Both the position numbers and the translations under genes were made by a program. The notes under the pieces were generated by a model that was not told where the DNA came from, did no database searches, and saw only the letters and a list, made by a program, of their open reading frames with translations. Of a stretch of DNA of 64,000 nucleotides, positions 49,323-57,329 are shown in pieces. Location of the stretch: NCBI RefSeq assembly GCF_013249015.1, contig NZ_JABRPL010000002.1:310001-374000 (forward strand), given 5' to 3'. The DNA comes from Rathayibacter agropyri. Its GTDB lineage: Bacteria; Actinomycetota; Actinomycetes; Actinomycetales; Microbacteriaceae. Position 1 is the stretch's first letter. Each line of letters opens with the position of its first letter.

Positions 49323-51203
49323 ATGACCTCGCTCCTCTCCCGCATCCTCACCTCCGACGGCTCGCTGCCGTTCGCAGTCGTCCTCCGTCAGGACCACTCA
49401 GAGGTCGACGTGTTCACCGGTGACGTCCTCGACGTCCAGGGCCTGGCCGACATCCCCCTCGACGGCGCCGACGTGCTGACCCTGGTTCCCTACCGGCAGG
49501 TGCGAGAGCGCGGCTTCGCGGCGAAGGACGATGGGGCGCCACTGCGCAACCTCGTCGTCCGTGAGCGTGAGAGCGTGCCGCTGGCGGAAGTACTGCGCCT
49601 TTTGCCCGAACGCGAAATCCCCGTGGAGGAGCGCGGCTTCGACGTGCCGGACGATGAGTACGCCGACATTGTCCGCCACGTGATTGACGAGGAAATCGGC
49701 AGAGGCCAGGGCGCGAACTTCGTGATCAGCCGTGCCTTCGTCGCGCAGACCGACGCTCCCCCGGTGGCAGCGGTGCTCGCCTGGTTCCGCAGGCTGCTGA
49801 CCGACGAGTCGGGCGCCTACTGGACCTTTGCCATCCACACCCCAGGCTCCGATGGCTCCCCCACCGTCACCGCGGTCGGGGCGACACCCGAGCGTCACGT
49901 CTCGGTGCGCGATGGGGTCGCCATGATGAACCCGATCAGCGGCACCTTCCGCCACCCAGCCGCCGGACCGACCGGCGAAGAGGTACTCGCGTTCCTCGCA
50001 GATGTGAAGGAGAGCGAGGAACTCTTCATGGTGGTGGATGAGGAGATGAAGATGATGAGCGCGGTCTGCCCTGCCGGTGGCCGCATCCTCGGGCCGTTCC
50101 TCAAGCAGATGTCGCGCCTCAGCCACACGGAGTACCTGCTCGAGGGGTGCACAGATCTCGACGTCCGGGAGGTCCTGCGCCTGACGATGTTCGCGCCGAC
50201 CGTCACCGGCTCGCCAATGGAGAATGCCTGCGCCGTGATCGCAGAGTATGAGAAGGAGCCACGCGGCTACTACTCCGGCGTGCTCGCGCTCTTCGAGCCG
50301 CAGGAAAGTGGATACACGGTCGACGCGCCCATCCTCATCCGCACCGCCTATCTCCGCCCCGACGGCAGGCTCACCGTGCCGGCCGGCGCAACTCTGGTGC
50401 GCCACTCCACCCCCGACGGTGAGGTCGCCGAGACGCGCGCCAAGGCCTCCGGCGTGCTGTCCGCCCTGGGGCTGCTGCCGCACCGCGACGTGCCGCCGGC
50501 GATCGACCTCAATGCGCAACCGGGTGTTCAGGAGGCGCTCGAAGCGCGTAACGAGCGGCTCGCGTCGTTCTGGCTGCGGCCGCAGGCTTCGGAGCACATC
50601 GTGGGGCTGGCCGGGCACACTGCGCTCATCGTGGACAACGAAGACCAGTTCACGACGATGCTCGCGCACCAGCTACGGCACCTCGGCATGGATGCCCGGG
50701 TCGAGCGCTGGTCACAGGTCGACGACGTGCTGAGCGATGACCTCGTCGTCTTCGGCCCCGGCCCCGGCGACCCGCGCGACGACTCCGAGCCGCGGATCGC
50801 GCGCCTGCGCGAGCTGATGACCGCGCGCCTCGACTCGAAGCGTCCGCTGCTCGCCGTCTGCCTCAGCCACCAGATGCTGTCACTGCTGGCCGGCCTGGCG
50901 GTCGAGCCCCTGCCTGCTCCGCGCCAGGGTGTGCGAATGGCCGTCGATGTGTTCGGCGAGGATGCGGCCATCGGCTTCTACAACACCTTTTCCTCACTCG
51001 CTCCAGGCGGTGAGCGCACGCCACAACTCGGGCTCGAGGTCTCGGTCGATCCCCTGACAGGAGTGGTGAACGCCCTGCGCGGCGAGCACGTCGCGTCGGT
51101 GCAGGGACATCTGGAGTCGGTGCTCTCCTCCGACGGTCTGCGCACCCTCGAGCGGCTCGTGCGTCTCGCGACCGCGCAGCCTACCCGCGCGTGCCCCGTC
51201 TGA
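49323..51203 (+). CDS. Fused anthranilate synthase (TrpE-TrpG type, PhzE-like)
   Basis: A 626-residue chorismate-using enzyme with glutamine amidotransferase fused at its C terminus. Residues about 1-420 form the chorismate-binding domain (GQGANFVISRAFVAQ, GATPERHVSVRDGVAMMNPI, EELFMVVDEEMKMMSAVC, SHTEYLLEGCTDLDVREVL); residues about 435-626 form the class I amidotransferase with the catalytic Cys in LLAVCLSHQML (about 512) and His-Glu in VQGHLES (about 593). The arrangement is like PhzE, but no phenazine gene is nearby, and the Trp leader and attenuator upstream indicate that it feeds tryptophan synthesis. AAGGA lies 5 nt before ATG 49323. Confidence 0.9.
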   Translation: MTSLLSRILTSDGSLPFAVVLRQDHSEVDVFTGDVLDVQGLADIPLDGADVLTLVPYRQVRERGFAAKDDGAPLRNLVVRERESVPLAEVLRLLPEREIPVEERGFDVPDDEYADIVRHVIDEEIGRGQGANFVISRAFVAQTDAPPVAAVLAWFRRLLTDESGAYWTFAIHTPGSDGSPTVTAVGATPERHVSVRDGVAMMNPISGTFRHPAAGPTGEEVLAFLADVKESEELFMVVDEEMKMMSAVCPAGGRILGPFLKQMSRLSHTEYLLEGCTDLDVREVLRLTMFAPTVTGSPMENACAVIAEYEKEPRGYYSGVLALFEPQESGYTVDAPILIRTAYLRPDGRLTVPAGATLVRHSTPDGEVAETRAKASGVLSALGLLPHRDVPPAIDLNAQPGVQEALEARNERLASFWLRPQASEHIVGLAGHTALIVDNEDQFTTMLAHQLRHLGMDARVERWSQVDDVLSDDLVVFGPGPGDPRDDSEPRIARLRELMTARLDSKRPLLAVCLSHQMLSLLAGLAVEPLPAPRQGVRMAVDVFGEDAAIGFYNTFSSLAPGGERTPQLGLEVSVDPLTGVVNALRGEHVASVQGHLESVLSSDGLRTLERLVRLATAQPTRACPV

Positions 51204-51294
51204 CCCCCCGGTCGGCCCTCGTATGACGGATGTCATGGGCCGGTGGTGACGGAGGGCCGGGGCGTGGAAGCCGGCGGGCGGGCAGGCTGATGGC

Positions 51295-52194
51295 ATGACC
51301 TCGACCCTCCTCGCCGTCCAGGCGACCGCCCTCACCAAAAGCTTCGGCTCCGTCGCCGCCGTCGTCGGCGTGGACCTCACGGTCCGCCCGGGCGAGATCG
51401 TCGCCTTCCTCGGCCCCAATGGCGCGGGCAAGACGACGACCATCGACATGCTCCTGGGGCTCTCGACACCGGACACCGGCGAGGTGCGCGTCTTCGGGCG
51501 CCCGCCCCGGACCGCCGTTGCGCACGGACTGGTCTCAGCCGTCCTGCAGACGGGCGGGTTGCTCACAGACCTCACCGCGCGCGAGACGCTCGAGCTGACC
51601 GCGAGTCTCTTCGCCGAAACCCGCGCGGTCGACGAGGTGCTCGAGCGGGCTGGCATCCGTGAGATTGCCGACCGGCGGGTGGGCCTGTGCTCCGGTGGTC
51701 AGCAGCAGCGACTCCGGTTCGCGATGGCGCTGCTCTCGGACCCCGGGCTGCTCCTCCTCGACGAGCCGACGACCGGGATGGACGTCGAGGGCCGCCGCGC
51801 CTTCTGGGGCGCCATCCGCGCCGATGCCGAGCGAGGCCGCACGGTCCTCTTCGCGACGCACTACCTCGAGGAGGCCGACGAGTACGCCGACCGGATCGTC
51901 CTGATGAGCCGCGGCCAGATCGTCGCTGACGGCACGACCAGCGCCATCAAGAACGTCGTCTCGGGGCGCATCGTCCGCGCCACCCTTCCGGGCGCCGACC
52001 TTGCCGCACTGGCCGGCCTCCCCCGGGTCTCGAGCGTCGACGCGAAGGGTGACCGGATCGCGGTGCACACCGACGACTCCGACGCCCTCGCCCGGCACCT
52101 GCTCACCCGGACCGACGCCCGCGACGTCGAGATCACCGCTCAGACCCTCGAGAACGTTTTCCTCGCCCTCACCTCCGAAGGAGCCTCCGCATGA
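51295..52194 (+). CDS. ABC-2 exporter ATP-binding protein
   Basis: A 299-residue ATPase: Walker A GPNGAGKTTTIDMLLGLS, signature LCSGGQQQRLRFAMAL (Cys replaces the usual Ser before Gly), Walker B LLLLDEPTTGMDVEGRRAFW, and switch His in LFATHYLEEADEYADR, followed by a C-terminal domain of the drug-exporter type. It is coupled to the permease gene by a 4-nt overlap. CAGGCT 6 nt before ATG 51295 may be a leaderless -10 variant. Confidence 0.94.
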   Translation: MTSTLLAVQATALTKSFGSVAAVVGVDLTVRPGEIVAFLGPNGAGKTTTIDMLLGLSTPDTGEVRVFGRPPRTAVAHGLVSAVLQTGGLLTDLTARETLELTASLFAETRAVDEVLERAGIREIADRRVGLCSGGQQQRLRFAMALLSDPGLLLLDEPTTGMDVEGRRAFWGAIRADAERGRTVLFATHYLEEADEYADRIVLMSRGQIVADGTTSAIKNVVSGRIVRATLPGADLAALAGLPRVSSVDAKGDRIAVHTDDSDALARHLLTRTDARDVEITAQTLENVFLALTSEGASA

Positions 52195-53009
52195 CCAGCA
52201 CAGCCCCCATTGCGGATCGCGTCCGCCTCGACCGCCGCTCCTCGGCGCTCGGCGGCTTCACCATCACCTACCTCCGCATCGAGATCCTGCGGCGGACGCG
52301 GAACCGGCGGACGCTCTTTTTCACTCTGCTCTTCCCCGTCCTGATGTTCTTCATCGTCGGCTACCCACGCCTCGACGACGCGTTGACCGCGACCCCGGTC
52401 TCCGAGGGGGGCGTGTCGATTGCCGCCTTCATCATGGTGTCCATGGCGATGTACGGCGCGATGATGTCGGCGACGCAGACGGGCGCCGCCGTCGCGGTCG
52501 AGCGCGCCCAGGGCTGGAGCCGGCAGCTTCGGCTCACTCCGCTGAACCCGGTCGTGAACGTTCTCATCAAGATGATCGCCGGAATGGTTCTCGGCGCGCT
52601 CGCCGTCGTCGCCACCTACGTCGTCGGGGCGCTCAGCGGCATCGAGCTCTCGCCCGTGCAGTGGATGGCGACCGGAGTGACGGGCTGGCTGCTCGCGAGC
52701 GCCACCTTCACCACGCTCGGCCTGATGGTCGGCTACCTCGTGCCGGGCGAGAACGCGGCGCAGATCACGAGCCTTTTGATCGTGGTACTCGCGTTTCTCG
52801 GCGGGCTCTTCTACCCGGTGAGTAACATGCCTGACGTCCTACGAACCCTCGCCACCTTCACTCCGGTGTACGGCATCGCCGAGCTCGCCCGCGCGCCGCT
52901 GACGGGCGAGGGCTTTGACGTCGGCGCCCTCGTGAACGTGCTCGTCTGGCTGGGCGTCTTCCTGACCGGGACCGTCGTCGTCTTTCGCCGAGACACCGGG
53001 CGGGTGTGA
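52191..53009 (+). CDS. ABC-2 type permease
   Basis: A 272-residue integral membrane protein with six helices of the ABC-2 fold: RTRNRRTLFFTLLFPVLMFF at the first helix, MYGAMMSATQTGAAVAVERA with QGWSRQLRLTPLNP after it, and FLGGLFYPVSNMPDVLRTLA near the end. It pairs with the preceding ATPase; substrate (antibiotic, lipid or peptide) unknown. The DesK/DesR-like two-component system 42 nt downstream likely regulates this exporter, as is common for such four-gene sets. Confidence 0.93.
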   Translation: MTSTAPIADRVRLDRRSSALGGFTITYLRIEILRRTRNRRTLFFTLLFPVLMFFIVGYPRLDDALTATPVSEGGVSIAAFIMVSMAMYGAMMSATQTGAAVAVERAQGWSRQLRLTPLNPVVNVLIKMIAGMVLGALAVVATYVVGALSGIELSPVQWMATGVTGWLLASATFTTLGLMVGYLVPGENAAQITSLLIVVLAFLGGLFYPVSNMPDVLRTLATFTPVYGIAELARAPLTGEGFDVGALVNVLVWLGVFLTGTVVVFRRDTGRV

Positions 53010-53051
53010 CAGCTGCGGGAAGACCGGTCTTCCCGCCCCTAAAGTGAGCGC

Positions 53052-54167
53052 GTGAGCAGCACGAGCATGGCGCCGCACGGCGAGCGCGGTGCGCTTTGGA
53101 CGCCGCTCGCTCGGCGCTGGTACGTCGGCGCCGTCATCTCGCTCTTCTGGGTCTACTCGTCAGTTCTTGCGTCCCCGGAGTGGCCCGGCCGGGTCGCCGG
53201 CGTCGCCCTGATCGCCGGCTTCAGCGTCGCGTTCCTCGTTGCGCCGCCGATTGCCTGGACCGTGTCGACCCGTGGCCGGGCGCTGATCTGCGCCGGAATG
53301 CTCGCCCTCTCGCTCACGCTCCTCCCCTGGCTGGGCCGTGGCGTAACAGGTCTCTGGACCTATGTGGGCGTGGTCGCGGGACTGTGCCTGTTCTCGTGGT
53401 GGCTGACGCTGGGCATCATCGGGGCACTCACGCTCGTGGCGCTCGCCCTCCGCCTCGACGGCAGCCCAGGAACCGAGAGCACCGTCGTCGTGCCGGTGAT
53501 CATCTTCTCGATCTCCCTGATGATGGCCACCTTCGCCCGCACCATCGCCACCGTGAACCAGCTCCACGTGACCCGCGCCGAACTCGAGGTGCTGACTGCC
53601 GAGCGCGAGCGGAGCCGCGTCGCCCGTGACATCCACGACATCCTCGGGCACTCGCTCACGGTGATCACGGTGAAGTCGGAGCTGGCGGGGCGCGTCCTCA
53701 CCAGCGACCCTGCTCGCGCGCGGGCCGAGATTGCCGATGTGGAGTCCCTCGCGCGCGGCGCCCTTGCCGATCTCCGGGCCACCGTGTCGGGGTTCCGCGC
53801 GACGACCGCGAGCGGCGCGCTGGCCGCCGCCCGGGGTGCCCTGAGCGCCGCGGGGATCTCGGCCGATCTGCCCTCGTCCACCGACGCCGTCCTCTCGCAG
53901 CACCGGGAGCTGGCGGGCTGGGTGATCCGCGAGGGCGTCACCAACGTCATCCGCCACTCGGGCGCCTCGCACTGCCGCATCCGCCTCACGCCCTGCACGG
54001 TCGACGTCGCCGACGACGGCGTGGGCCCGCAGGACGGGACGGCGAGTTCGACCGGGCTCGCCGGGCTCCGCGAGCGGGTCGAGGCGGCGGGCGGACGCCT
54101 CTCCATCGGGACGAGCGACCTCGGCGGCTTCCGCCTGGCGGCGACGCTGCCCGGAGCCGGGCAATGA
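53052..54167 (+). CDS. NarL/DesK-type sensor histidine kinase
   Basis: A 371-residue kinase with about five membrane helices (35-175), then HisKA_3 (ERSRVARDIHDILGHSLTVI; phospho-His at about 195) and a compact ATPase domain (REGVTNVIRHSGASHCRIRL, DDGVGPQDG, GLAGLRERVEAAGGRL). GTG 53052 starts the frame. It overlaps its response-regulator gene by 4 nt and follows the ABC-2 pair. By analogy with DesK the membrane part may sense lipid or drug effects on the membrane; this is inference. Confidence 0.93.
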   Translation: MSSTSMAPHGERGALWTPLARRWYVGAVISLFWVYSSVLASPEWPGRVAGVALIAGFSVAFLVAPPIAWTVSTRGRALICAGMLALSLTLLPWLGRGVTGLWTYVGVVAGLCLFSWWLTLGIIGALTLVALALRLDGSPGTESTVVVPVIIFSISLMMATFARTIATVNQLHVTRAELEVLTAERERSRVARDIHDILGHSLTVITVKSELAGRVLTSDPARARAEIADVESLARGALADLRATVSGFRATTASGALAAARGALSAAGISADLPSSTDAVLSQHRELAGWVIREGVTNVIRHSGASHCRIRLTPCTVDVADDGVGPQDGTASSTGLAGLRERVEAAGGRLSIGTSDLGGFRLAATLPGAGQ

Positions 54168-54781
54168 GTGCCGCGCCGCTGCGCCTCCTGATCGCCGACG
54201 ACCAGGCGCTGGTGCGGGGCGCGCTCGCCGCGCTGCTCTCCCTGGAGCACGACATCACCGTGGTCGCCGAGGTGGGCCGCGGCGACGAAGTGGTCGCGGC
54301 GGCCCTCGCTTCGGCTCCCGACGTCGCACTCCTGGACATCGAGATGCCCGGCCTCGACGGAATCGCGGCCGCGGCCCTGCTCCGCGAGGCGCTGCCGTCC
54401 TGCCGCGTGCTGATCGTGACGACCTTCGGACGCCCCGGTTACCTCACCCGCGCAATGCAGGCCGGCGCGTCGGGCTTCGTCGTGAAGGACACTCCGTCAG
54501 CCCGGCTGGCCGACGCGGTGCAGAGGGTCGGGCAGGGGCTGCGGGTCGTCGATCCTGACCTCGCCGCGGAGTCACTGGCGCAGGGCGGCACTCCGCTCAC
54601 CGAGCGCGAGACCGACGTACTCGCCGCCGCGCGCACCGGCGGATCGATCGCCGAGCTAGCCAGGATGCTGCACCTCTCGCAGGGCACGGTCCGCAACCAT
54701 CTCTCGGCGGTCATCGGCAAGACCGGCGCCCGCAATCGGGCCGATGCGCTGCGCATCGTGGAACGAAACGGCTGGCTCTGA
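54164..54781 (+). CDS. LuxR/NarL-type response regulator
   Basis: A 205-residue regulator: receiver domain (LLIADDQALVRGALAALLSL; phospho-Asp in VALLDIEMPGLDG at about 58; switch Lys in GFVVKDTPSARL) and a C-terminal LuxR helix-turn-helix (LTERETDVLAAARTGGSIAE, HLSQGTVRNHLSAVIGKTGA). It is coupled to the preceding kinase and probably controls the ABC-2 genes upstream. Confidence 0.94.
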   Translation: MSAAPLRLLIADDQALVRGALAALLSLEHDITVVAEVGRGDEVVAAALASAPDVALLDIEMPGLDGIAAAALLREALPSCRVLIVTTFGRPGYLTRAMQAGASGFVVKDTPSARLADAVQRVGQGLRVVDPDLAAESLAQGGTPLTERETDVLAAARTGGSIAELARMLHLSQGTVRNHLSAVIGKTGARNRADALRIVERNGWL

Positions 54782-54867
54782 CCCCGGGTGCTATTCGGCT
54801 ACGGCTCCCACACGACCGACCTGGAGAGACAACTGACCACATCGAGAAAAGCACGACGAAGGATAAA

Positions 54868-55317
54868 ATGCAGAAGAGCAAACTTTGGCTCACGCTCCTC
54901 ATTTCCGCTTCGGTGCTCCTTGCCGCAGGAGGAGGAATTTTCTTCCTCCTCCTGCAACCTGGCGCGAGTCGACTACCTGCCGAAGGATCAGGACGCCAGG
55001 TTCTCGAACTCCTAGAGAACGCAGCTCTGAGTAAAAGCTCGGCCGGCATCCGAGAAGCAGCTCCGGCAACATCGGACGACGATCTTGAGGGGATTCTGGC
55101 TACGTGCTCCGATGTCACCGCAGAGAGCATTCAGTTCGATGTCTTCGACGAACTTGTTCCCACCTCAGCTCATGCCTCTCTGTCAGAAACTTCGAGCAAC
55201 GACGGCGCGAGCCCGGCAGCGTGCGAGATATGGATCAGATGGAATGGTGACGCCTGGGGCGCGTCGTCAAAGTCCGCCCTTGTGTCTCCGTCTCCCCTTC
55301 CAACGGGGCCGAGATAG
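54868..55317 (+). CDS. Secreted or membrane-anchored hypothetical protein
   Basis: A 149-residue protein with an N-terminal hydrophobic segment (LWLTLLISASVLLAAGGGIF), then a polar, extracytoplasmic-looking part with two cysteines (LATCSDV, AACEIWIRW) that may form a disulfide. ATG 54868 follows GAAGGA. No homologue comes to mind. The gene is A/T-richer and uses more mixed codons than its neighbours, suggesting acquisition or relaxed selection. It stands alone between the two-component system and a convergent PH-domain gene. Confidence 0.6.
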   Translation: MQKSKLWLTLLISASVLLAAGGGIFFLLLQPGASRLPAEGSGRQVLELLENAALSKSSAGIREAAPATSDDDLEGILATCSDVTAESIQFDVFDELVPTSAHASLSETSSNDGASPAACEIWIRWNGDAWGASSKSALVSPSPLPTGPR

Positions 55318-55413
55318 CGTCCGCGCCTATTTCTCAGTGCCACGCCGCAACGACATCGGTACACCAGTACATCGTAAAGGATATCCGCACCAATTGGATA
55401 GCTCCAAACAACG

Positions 55414-55881
55414 TCACATGCGCGCGAGCAGATCCGCCTTCTTCGCGGCGAACTCCTCCTCGGTGAGCACGCCCGCATCACGCAACTCCGCCAGCTTCTT
55501 CAGTTGGTCGACGAGGTCCGACTCCGTCGCCGAGCTGCAACCCTGGTGGGCGTCGTGGATCGCGTCGTTGACAGCGTCCGCGAAGCTGCGGGCCTCCTCA
55601 TTCTGCTTCGCGTGGAAGATCACCGCGTTCTCATCCTGCTGAATCGTCTGGCTCTTCCCGGCGAACTTGTTCTGCGCGTCTCCCGGCACCGTGAGTTGGA
55701 TGTAGCCGGCGGTTAGGCCGCTCTTCTTGTACTGGATGGAAGAGACGACGGCAATGGGCAACTGCTTCTCCGTGCCGTGGGAACCCGAGAAGATCGCGGC
55801 ACCGAGGCCCTTCCTGGTGATCGAGATCGAGCGACCGTCGAACGACATCGCGCCGTTGGTCCCCTTGAAAGTGATGTCCAT
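55414..55881 (-). CDS. DUF4429/PH-like and SHOCT domain protein
   Basis: A 155-residue protein. The N-terminal half (MDITFKGTNGAMSFDGRSIS, TEKQLPIAVVSSIQYKKSGL, then GYIQLTVPGDAQNKFAGKSQ) is a bacterial pleckstrin-homology-like DUF4429 domain, and the C terminus (LVDQLKKLAELRDAGVLTEE followed by EFAAKKADLLARM) is a SHOCT oligomerisation motif. AGGGGG lies upstream of ATG 55881. Such proteins are common in actinobacteria; function unknown. Confidence 0.88.
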   Translation of the reverse strand: MDITFKGTNGAMSFDGRSISITRKGLGAAIFSGSHGTEKQLPIAVVSSIQYKKSGLTAGYIQLTVPGDAQNKFAGKSQTIQQDENAVIFHAKQNEEARSFADAVNDAIHDAHQGCSSATESDLVDQLKKLAELRDAGVLTEEEFAAKKADLLARM

Positions 55882-56040
55882 GTGTCCCCCTGGTCGGTGT
55901 GAGACCAGACCCTACCAATCGGCCGCCCGTTCTCCACAGGCGGGCGGGGAGGGACGACCGCGGCGTCCACGAGGTGAGCACGGAAAAAGACGGGCCAGCC
56001 TGCCGCCGAAGCCACTGACTGACCCGTCTTTACTGGGTGG

Positions 56041-56114
56041 TAGCGGGAGCGGGACTTGAACCCGCGACACCACGATTATGAGCCGTGTGCTCTAACCACC
56101 TGAGCTACCCCGCC
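56041..56114 (-). tRNA. tRNA-Met (anticodon CAT)
   Basis: Minus-strand cloverleaf: 5' GGCGGGG acceptor pairing with TCCCGCT (terminal G-U pairs), D-arm GCTCAGGTGGTTAGAGC, anticodon loop CTCATAA with CAT, T-arm GCGGGTTCAAGTCCCGC. CCA is encoded at 56040-56038. The acceptor and the anticodon stem lack the initiator features (no three G-C pairs), so it is the elongator tRNA-Met; a tRNA-Ile(CAT) that is modified is less likely. Confidence 0.93.
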
Positions 56115-56122
56115 GCGCGTTG

Positions 56123-56143
56123 CCCGCAGGCTCGGCCTGCGGG
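56123..56143. other. 9-bp hairpin between tRNA genes
   Basis: CCCGCAGGC and GCCTGCGGG enclose a 3-nt loop in the 34-nt space between tRNA-Thr and tRNA-Met on the minus strand. It may terminate the upstream tRNA transcript or guide processing. Confidence 0.6.
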
Positions 56144-56148
56144 AACGG

Positions 56149-56220
<72 letters not shown>

Positions 56221-56317
56221 GCACCCGCGGGTCTGACAGCCCCGATCGGGGCGTGCCCGCGATTTGGCACCGTTAGATGCTAGCACCCCAGTGACGGGCC
56301 GGAGACCGCAAGCTCCC

Positions 56318-57202
56318 TCAGCGCAGGGGGTAGTCGGCGTAGGCGAAACGCGTCGAGTCCGGGGCCCAGCCCGCGACGTTGATCGTGCCCTGCCCGCCGA
56401 GGATCCGCTGCACGACTCGTCCGGGTTCACGGTTCGTCCGCCCGGTGAGCTCCAGTAACCGCAGCTCGACGTCCACGTTCTCGGGATGCCCGAGCGTCCC
56501 CGCGGGATAGGCCAGGTAGAGCAGGTGCGCGCCGTCCGGCGACTCGTGCGGGAACCAGTCAACGGTACCCGATTCGACCAGCCGCGAGAGCCCCGAGCCG
56601 TCGAGGCCCATCCGGAAGAGTTGCGCTCCTTCGCCGCCGCGCTCGGAGTTGAACACGAGCGTCTGCCCATCGGCCGCGACATCGACCCCGTCGTCAGCGA
56701 AGGCGTCGTCCGTCAGCGCGGTGAGCGCGCCTCCCTCTGCCGGCATCGTGTACACGTTCGTCCGCCACTGCCTGGAGGTGAGGCCGCCGCCGATCAGGGC
56801 GAGCAGCGTCCCGTCGGGCGAGACGCCGTGCAGATAGTGCTTGAAGCCCTCGCGCACCTCGGTCAGCCGTCGGGCGGGAGCGGAGCCGTCGAGGGCGACC
56901 GCGTAGAGGTGTCCGTCCCGCGCCGAGACGTAGGCCAGGCCGCCGGAGGGAGCCAGCACGTGATCGTTGTTGAGCTCGGCCGGCACACCGTCGAGCGGGA
57001 TCGGCTCGAGCACCGCCGGCCCGTCGAGCGGGAGGCGGAACAGCCGACCATCGCCGTTCACCACGAGGGCCGTCCCGTCCGGAGTCCAGTTCGGCGCCTC
57101 GACGAGCACGGACTCGGATTCGAAGACGGTCGTCGCGACTCCGGTGGCGAGGTCGTGGATGCGGAGGCGGCAGAGCTGAGTGGGCAGGAGGGAGCGGGCC
57201 AT
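56318..57202 (-). CDS. TolB-like beta-propeller protein
   Basis: A 294-residue protein built of WD40/TolB-like beta-propeller repeats: repeated units with APNWTPDGTALVVNGDGRLF, HVLAPSGGLAYVSARDGHLY, GVSPDGTLLALIGGG, DGVDVAADGQTLVFNSERGG and WFPHESPDGAHLLYLAYPAG. No signal peptide is seen, so it is cytosolic, unlike TolB; related proteins include oligogalacturonide lyase-like sensors. Function unknown. TAGCGT 6 nt before ATG 57202 indicates a leaderless gene, divergent from the mrp operon. Confidence 0.82.
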   Translation of the reverse strand: MARSLLPTQLCRLRIHDLATGVATTVFESESVLVEAPNWTPDGTALVVNGDGRLFRLPLDGPAVLEPIPLDGVPAELNNDHVLAPSGGLAYVSARDGHLYAVALDGSAPARRLTEVREGFKHYLHGVSPDGTLLALIGGGLTSRQWRTNVYTMPAEGGALTALTDDAFADDGVDVAADGQTLVFNSERGGEGAQLFRMGLDGSGLSRLVESGTVDWFPHESPDGAHLLYLAYPAGTLGHPENVDVELRLLELTGRTNREPGRVVQRILGGQGTINVAGWAPDSTRFAYADYPLR

Positions 57203-57208
57203 GTCACC

Positions 57209-57214
57209 ACGCTA
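57209..57214 (-). promoter_or_regulatory. -10 box of a leaderless promoter
   Basis: On the minus strand TAGCGT lies 6 nt before ATG 57202. Confidence 0.6.
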
Positions 57215-57329
57215 GAGGCCGTCGCCCAGGGAGCCGCGATCGTCAAGCCTCTCCACACTCAGGTTGGGCAAGAAACGCCTCCGGTATCCTTGACGCACGA
57301 TTGCGCTGGGTACACGTTGAGAGGAACAT

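Noticed and set aside
49323-51203. Phenazine biosynthesis gene (phzE) as the function
   Set aside because: Domain order is PhzE-like, but there is no phz gene nearby and a Trp attenuator precedes it, so tryptophan synthesis fits better.
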